The notes beneath the pieces were generated by a model. That model worked only from the letters and a program-made list of their open reading frames with translations, made no database searches and was not told the DNA's origin. A program made the translations under genes and the position numbers. A DNA stretch of 64,000 nt from Zelopaecilomyces penicillatus (lineage: Eukaryota > Ascomycota > Sordariomycetes > Hypocreales > Pseudodiploosporaceae), in NCBI GenBank assembly GCA_005765155.1, contig VCCP01000002.1, forward strand, positions 3,472,001-3,536,000. The letters run 5' to 3'. Position 1 is the stretch's first letter; each line of letters begins with the position of its first letter. Below are positions 57,808 through 64,000 of the stretch, piece by piece.

Positions 57808-58803
57808 TGTTTTCGTTTTTACACATACTACACAGGTAGGCTGAGGAAAGACCTGATGAATCAGCTTTTTCAACCTACTACCATTATTGGGACATTGCAT
57901 TCGCCAGCAGGAAAGGATGTTGAGGCACAGTTGACAATGCACTGGGTTTTTTGTCCTTCTCCCCACTGCTCTTGTCCAAGCCTTTAACACCCATGGAGTA
58001 ATTTTCTGAGTTTTTTTTTTTAGACATGTTCTATAGCGGCACACGGCACAATGGAACTGAATTAAATATTCTTCTTCTTCCGTGGTGAAGTCACAGGCAA
58101 TATTCTATCCGATTCCAACCAACCATCATATTCCAAACGTTTAGCCTAGCATGGGCCTAGACTCAGTCATACCTTTGTCATCCCCTGGCCGGCTCTTTTG
58201 TTGCTATTGGCAGAAGAAAGGTCGTCTGACCCAATTAAGATGGACAGGAACATGGAAATAGTGAGGTGATTTCTTCATCTTATCCAGAAATGCTCATCTG
58301 TATGCGGTCTCCTCATTATTGTGCTGGTTACGAAATACGAATTTAATACAATTTCTTTTGGCACAAATTTCCAATTCCATTGCTGTTCCGGCAACTTCAG
58401 CCTATCCCGGAGGACAGGGGACCCGAATTGAGAGGGATCACCGAATGACGACATTTTGGCTGCTAGCCTGCATGAACAGTTGATGTATACGACCGCGCGA
58501 GGGTCTTTGCTCCTTGATGGTCAGTACTGTGCGTCGATCTCTGTCCTCGCCGCAGGTTCGTGTTGAGGTATTGGTCGACAGGCCACCCAGCCAAACGGGG
58601 TGAAAAGTAAGACCGTCCGTGTGACATACCACTACAAAACAAGAGGACTTGAAAAGCCTGTCAATAATCTAACTTGATACTACATTCGTTCTGCAAAAAG
58701 GTATATTGTTGGATCTATGTAACACTCTCCAATTCAGCAAACATTTCTAATCATTTTTTTTAAATTAATAAAGCAAACCTTTAATTCTAAGGATTATCGA
58801 ATC

Positions 58804-58832
58804 CTATATATATATATATAAATATATATATG
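58804..58832. repeat. (TA)n microsatellite
   Basis: Interrupted AT dinucleotide run in an A/T-rich patch. Simple repeat. Confidence 0.75.
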
Positions 58833-59974
58833 TATCTGCATCAAAACTCCAGAGGTGGTGGACCTGGCGGCGTTTATCCCACCCCGTTGCCAACCATCAT
58901 TCTGACTCCCTGTTGTCTGCCAAATCTGCACATCATTAGTCTCTGCAACCAGGGTCTCTTTGATGTACTCGTAATAGGTACAGGTGAACTCTGCATCTCA
59001 TGTTCATCCCAGTATAACAAGGAGGAGGAGAGGGGTCCCAGCTTCACAGACGGCCCGTTCACCTTCCTCCCTCCCCCCTGCTCTGCATATCAGTCCACGG
59101 CACGTCAGCCGTTGAGAGATAAAAAAAAAAAGGATGGGGGTATGAAAACGTGGCACGAAGGAAATAGCTCATCCTGTATACCCATGGCATGTCGATGTAT
59201 GTAGGTACTCTGCAAGCCCATCCGCTGAGCCTCCTGCATCACGGCTAGGGTTCTTACACGCATGGGAGATATCCTGTTCGTTTTGGATATAAGCATATAT
59301 TGTGGGTGGCAGTTACATTCTGTTGTGTATGTGGGAGTGCGAAAGGAAGGATCACTTCTCCGCTTAGTGGAGAATAAACGGTCTGTCAAATCTTGCTTTC
59401 AATGGAAGTAACAGAGAGAAAAAATCTCACAGGAAAAAAAAAACAGATAGATCACCCCTGACTCTGGGGGCGACTCCGCCGGGGCGACTGCCGCAGTGTG
59501 TGCGAACAAGAGCCCATGCTTAATTATAACCCATGTATATTCCCCCCATTCCACCCGCAATATTGCGGGATGAGCTGCAATATTGAAACGGCCTCGCAGA
59601 CAGACTTCCCTGCAAAGAAGCATCTACCTCCACAAACCAGCATGGCTGGTTCTCGAAGCTCCATATTAAACAAGTTCTCTTCTGACCGCCACCGGACTGT
59701 CGTTGACAAATGTGTGTTACACGGACCCGACGTCCGTGGCTAGAACTTGGGCCTTTCTAATTTCGTAGGACTCGGCCGACTTCCAGCATCCCCTCCCCTC
59801 CCTTTTTTAATTTGTTGAAAGTCGGAATTCTTTGTTGGCGTTGAGGTTCCTGATTCTCTGCCTTTGAAATCAGAATATGCGATGTGTGTTCATACGTTTG
59901 CATTCTTCAGTAGCTTTCTTTCGTCACACATTTTTTCCCCGTCTCTCCCTACTGCAATTTGCTCTGGTCGTCGT

Positions 59975-61063
59975 CTAAGCTTCCCAGAATCCAGGGAACA
60001 GATACTCAATCTTCTTCATCACCTCGGGATCCCGTCCCTCCGGCTTCGTCATCCACTTAACGGCACCCTGGGTCGCGCCCTCCCAGTGCTTCGCAAGAAT
60101 CAGATCGCTATGTTCAATCTGGGAGAGCCGGTCTAGAACACCTCCAACTAGCTTTTTGGCGTTCTTGCTGTTGGACTGCATGTATTTTCCAACCATTTCA
60201 ACGTTGACATCCTCAAAGGAGTGCCAGCAGTCATAGTCAGTTGCCATGCAAATGACCTGGTAAGCGAGCTCTGCTTCACGCGCCAGCTTAGCCTCAGGTA
60301 GTGCCGACATGTTGATCACAGTACCGCCCCAAGATCGGTACATGTGTGATTCCGCGCGGGTCGAGAACTGGGGGCCCTCTGCAAATTGAGTCAGTTCCTG
60401 GTTCTCTGAAAGCTCTTTCCAAAAGCTCTTTCCAAGTATCTTGTAGATTTTTCAGACTTACCCATGCAGATGATTGTGCCCTTGTCGTGCAGCACAACTT
60501 CATCGCCCTCCATGTGCTCGGCACAGGTCTTGACGATTTGAGCCAGTCTCGCGTCGAAGGGATCAGCGAATCCAACATGACCGACAACACCGCCCTCGAA
60601 GAAGGTAAAGGGACGGACATCTTTGGTCCGGTCAATGACTTGATCGGGAACAACAAAATCCATGGGCTTGATGTGCTCTTGCAACGAGCCGACGGCCGAA
60701 AAAGCGATGACGCATCGCACACCAATATGTCGAAGGGCGGCAATGTTGGCACGATTCGGCACTTCGTGGGGAGCAAACTGATGATGTAAACCGTGTCGAG
60801 CGAGATAGGCAATATTGACGCCGTTGTGGGAAAGAATATGGATGGGCGAGGCCGGAGCACCCCACGGCGTGACGGGGTTCAGAACGGCGATGGGCTCATA
60901 TCCTTCAAGCTGGGAGAGACCGGTGCCGCCAATGACGCCGATGTGGACGGGCTCTGAAACAATAATTAGAATTCCAAACTACATTACGGCGTCGATTACA
61001 CAATTAGAAAGGCATCGATATAGGAAGGTACATACTGTCGAAAGTTGTTGGAAGACCCGCCAT
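59975..61063 (-). CDS. MEU1: S-methyl-5'-thioadenosine phosphorylase (MTAP)
   Basis: Cleaves methylthioadenosine with phosphate to adenine and methylthioribose-1-phosphate, the first step of methionine salvage; cytosol and nucleus. Three minus-strand exons: 61063-61036, 60953-60462 and 60378-59975; 924 nt, 307 residues, the family size. Motifs: HIGVIGGTGLSQLEG (phosphate loop), ARHGLHHQFAPHEVPNRANI, AFSAVGSLQ, the MTAP/PNP signature ICMEGPQFSTRAES across intron 2, INMSALPEAKLAREAELAY, and ATDYDCW, which is diagnostic for MTAP over purine nucleoside phosphorylase. The first exon encodes only nine complete codons (MAGLPTTFD). Shares a 755-bp divergent upstream region with the next gene. Its product recycles sulfur to methionine, which fits loosely with the methionine-type permease elsewhere in the window. 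Confidence 0.95.
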
Positions 61064-61818
61064 TGAAGCGACTTGGGAATAGAAGCAATCAGCAGCTATA
61101 GACGCGTAGACGAGCTAAAGATATGGGCGATTGACGATAACAGATTGAAAATGTGCAGCAAAAGCAAACAAAATAAATCAACAGTCTTGGGAGGAAAAAG
61201 TGGTGAGAGCTACGAGATGTTTCTCAATGCTACCATCACGACATCCGAGTTGCCAGCATACTAATCTACCCCACTACTCAGATAGAGGGGTCGATGATTT
61301 TTTTTTTGCCCGCCTTCTTTTGCTCATAATGCATCATCCGTTAATTAAGCCGCTGGGTAAGCCAGCGATGGTCACGTGTCGGCCCTGGAGGCTGTTGTCA
61401 TTCTGTTTCACCACACCTTCAGAGTACAGTACACCACCTACATACAATTGGGCGTGTTAGTAGCCTGCTAAAGAAAGGTCTCACTAGTCCGGAGCTCACA
61501 TAGTGTCCTACACCATATTTATATTGCTATACGAAGAGCAATGGCCTATATTTATTTTAGGTTTATTTACAGAATATATAAATAGAAGAAACATGATGAA
61601 TGACACTTAATCTAGTATAGAAGCTGTGACATGCTCGTTCTCCACATGTCTGGCCCTTCCTTAAATTCTTGGTGAAGACGCTTACCAAGCCCACTCGCGG
61701 TTTTTGCGGGGTCCTCCAAAAATTCAAGTAATTGACCAACACATTTTCAGGGTTCACCAACTGACCAGCCATATCAACTGTCCGACGGTATCATTTGCCC
61801 TACAAAGGCTTCATCACC
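61064..61818. other. Divergent promoter region (MTAP / conserved protein)
   Basis: Shared upstream region of two divergent genes; A/T-rich in the middle (about 61500-61600). No gene seen. Confidence 0.55.
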
Positions 61819-64000
61819 ATGGCTGAGGCCGGAACCCAGTCGCGCCCTAGTGGTGTGACGGCAAATGTCGTGGATCCCCTCGACTCGCCGCTGACAGAAC
61901 TCGAACAGGACGATGCTGGAGAGACCATCGAGGAGCGATGCTTCTCGGCAGCTCTCATCTGCCTCGAGGGTCATTACACACAGTCACCCCCCATGGGGCC
62001 TCAGACAACCGCCAGAGTGAGCTCCATGGTTACCAAGACTCTCGAAAAGACTCATACGCTTAGAAAAGTCCGGTTAGTCCTGGCCGTCACTCGTAGTAAC
62101 CAGCATGTCCCAGGCTGATGGTCATCTTTTAGGGAAGCCTTGTCACGGAATGTTGCCATCTGGATATGGCTCACAAGAATTTTTGCTGCTGCCATTCCAA
62201 GCTTAACGACACGATCAGTGGGACCGCTGTTGAACCTGAATGATCCCGAAAAGGGAGTCAGTCCACAAGAGAGCACTGCCCTTATCGTTCTCAACCATGC
62301 TTCCATCAAAGAGGACCTAGGGACTCTCATTAAACTCATGCACATCACTAGGAATCTGCTCGTCAACGCTGAGCCTGAGATCCCTCAGGATATTTGCGCT
62401 GCAGTTCATTTCGATCAGATGGTTTATCAGACCATAATTCTCTGCGTAAATGTGACGAGCAAAGGTTACGACGGCGAAATTCTAGATGAGGCACAGAGAA
62501 TTAAGCTTGCTGATGTTTCTGAACTATGTAAGTTGAATAAGTCTTCTCTAACAAAAAAGCAGGTATCACAGCAACTGACAAGCCACAGACAAGAAACTTT
62601 TAGTCACATCACTTCAGCAAGCTCACAACTGGACTGCCAAACACGACAGAAATAAAATGTCATTCTGGTTCGATGTGCTTTTCGATGATGATGGCTCACT
62701 CTCTGGAACGGAAGAGATCATGAGCGATGGCTCGGGATTCCGGCCTGATGTCGCGAAGCAGCAAGTACAGCATTGGCTCGATAGGAACTCTCTGATGTGC
62801 AACACCGCGAGGGAGTTGCTCACGGACTATGCCGAAAATCATGCCGACAAGCCACCAGGGAACCTTGCCCCTATCAGACCACTGGCCTGGAACTGGCTTC
62901 CCGAAGGTTCGGTGGATATTCCTGGTGACATTGGCGACATGAGTGAGAAGATCAACCCCATCTGGAAACCGGATGAGACGGACAAGTTTGAGCAAGATCG
63001 CGCCTATGGTCGCGTTTCAAGGGAGATTGATACATGGTGGCTTCGAGCTCGTGACCCCAACTACGAAGATTGGGTTGTGGGAATGCCATCGGTGGAATTT
63101 GCGCAGTCTCGAACGGAGCATTGTCGAAACAACCTCGTACACCGCTATGCTCATTCATATAGAACTGGGCGTTCTCCTCCTTCAGGTGATGCCGAAGATG
63201 AATTCTCGGACAACGAGGATTGCCCAGAATGCCATCAGTGCTATCTTTGTCATCCTCCCGATGCCGAACCTGGTCATTGCCATCACCACGGACACGTCGA
63301 GGAAGAATCAGAAGACTGTGATGATGAAGAGCATGACCATCATCATCACCACCACCATCATCATCACGACCATGATCATGACCACGACCACGATCACGAC
63401 CACGACCACGAACACGAGCATGACCATGAGCATAGCCACGACCATGATAATGATCATGACCATAGCCATACCCATGGTCACGATTATGTGGACGATATGA
63501 TAGATGATGAAGACGTCGACGACGATGAATCTTATGGAGATGGACCGTTGACGGGCTTACTGACAGAGGTACCCAATATTCTCGATCCTAAGCAAATCGA
63601 GGCTTTACACATGATAGTGAAGTCATGCATTCTAGACAATGCAGGTTCTGGCCTAACTCGTGCTGGTGAGAATCTACAAAAAACACGCTGTAGAATGTTC
63701 CTTGCTTTAGATTGCGGGAAAAGCTTATTGCGTGAATTGCTGGTCTTTATTGCTGTTTGGGACAAGGATGAGCAGTCGCTCATATTCCAGGTCACAACCC
63801 AAATTATTGAGGCTATCCACCACAGCGCTTTGGTACCCTATGCCTGGAATTCTCTGAGAATACCAAAGGATATCATTTCCCCCGCACAGACTGTCTTGTT
63901 GCGACTTGTCAATCATATGCTTCGGGCCCGAGTCGGCAGTACGGCGCCACAGGATACGAAAGATAACTCTAGGGACATTAAGCTGGCGCATTTCTTCTTC
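61819..64000 (+). CDS. Conserved fungal protein of unknown function with His/Asp-rich tract (partial, runs off the window)
   Basis: Three exons seen: 61819-62072, 62133-62527 and 62589 to beyond 64000; 687 codons so far with no stop. I do not recognise a named family, though the protein looks well conserved: AIWIWLTRIFAAAIP, CAAVHFDQMVYQTIILCVNV, and across intron 2 YKKLLVTSLQQAHNWTAKHDRNKMSFWF, which I recall from filamentous-fungal hypothetical proteins. A cysteine/histidine cluster (CPECHQCYLCH, then CHHHGH) at about 63220-63295 leads into a tract of roughly fifty residues, mostly His and Asp, at 63331-63480, followed by acidic sequence and helical, leucine-rich sequence. The His/Asp tract could bind divalent metal; that is inference. 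First in-frame ATG at 61819. Confidence 0.8.
63331..63480 (+). repeat. His/Asp-rich coding low-complexity tract
   Basis: In-frame CAT/CAC and GAT/GAC codons, first a His run and then alternating Asp-His with some Glu-His and Ser-His pairs, inside the conserved fungal protein. Both synonymous codons are mixed, so it is not a pure nucleotide microsatellite. Confidence 0.9.

Larger units (their letters stand above)
50076..59974. other. 9.9-kb gene desert
   Basis: No gene could be supported on either strand. Frames up to about 150 codons exist but are domain-free and lack splice support. The proximal 400 bp should be the methyltransferase promoter. Non-coding signals: five exact TACGGAGTAC copies between 53796 and 57807, a (CA)n run, a C run at about 54919-54931, an (AT)n run, and A/T-rich tracts near 58740-58840. 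No transposase or reverse-transcriptase remnant was recognised. Confidence 0.45.

Overview
The window is a piece of a filamentous ascomycete nuclear genome. The evidence is many short GT-AG introns (about 45-120 nt, one of 355 nt), fungus-specific families (Hse1, Atg13, a Fungal_trans_2-type regulator, an AsaB/GA4-desaturase-like protein) and protein sequences closest to my memory of Sordariomycetes, probably Hypocreales. The taxonomy is inference. Fifteen protein genes can be supported. For 14 of them I rebuilt exons whose total length is a multiple of three (the last one runs off the window).

Layout: 0.9-5.7 kb carries NTF2 and a large SNF2-family ATPase (both +). 6.3-19.8 kb carries three genes on the minus strand: HSE1 (ESCRT-0), ATG13 (autophagy initiation) and a giant ankyrin-RCC1-BTB protein. 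A 231-bp MITE-like element with 17-bp perfect terminal inverted repeats sits in the HSE1 upstream region (9146-9376). 20.9-24.5 kb holds a mitochondrial 2-oxodicarboxylate carrier and an alpha-arrestin (+). 24.7-34.4 kb holds, all on the minus strand, an AsaB/GA4-desaturase-like enzyme, an amino-acid (LAT/methionine-type) permease and, after 4.6 kb of empty sequence, a DAO-type flavoprotein amine oxidase. After another 6.9 kb of apparently gene-free DNA come a C2H2 regulator (41.3-42.4 kb, -), a Fungal_trans_2 regulator with what looks like a cysteine-less zinc cluster (45.6-48.7 kb, +) and a stand-alone EasF/EgtD-like methyltransferase (49.0-50.1 kb, -). A 9.9-kb gene desert (50.1-60.0 kb) follows. 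The right end has methylthioadenosine phosphorylase (-) and, divergently, a conserved fungal protein with a dense His/Asp tract that runs off the window.

Functional themes: housekeeping trafficking genes (NTF2, HSE1, ATG13, arrestin) lie on the left; amino-acid/amine metabolism genes and two regulators lie in the middle, separated by long empty spacers. No RNA gene, CRISPR, complete autonomous transposon or classical secondary-metabolite backbone gene was found. The most unusual non-coding signals are the MITE, six exact copies of the 10-mer TACGGAGTAC confined to intergenic DNA (one half of a 16-bp palindrome), and clusters of GGTACCT-type motifs in spacers.
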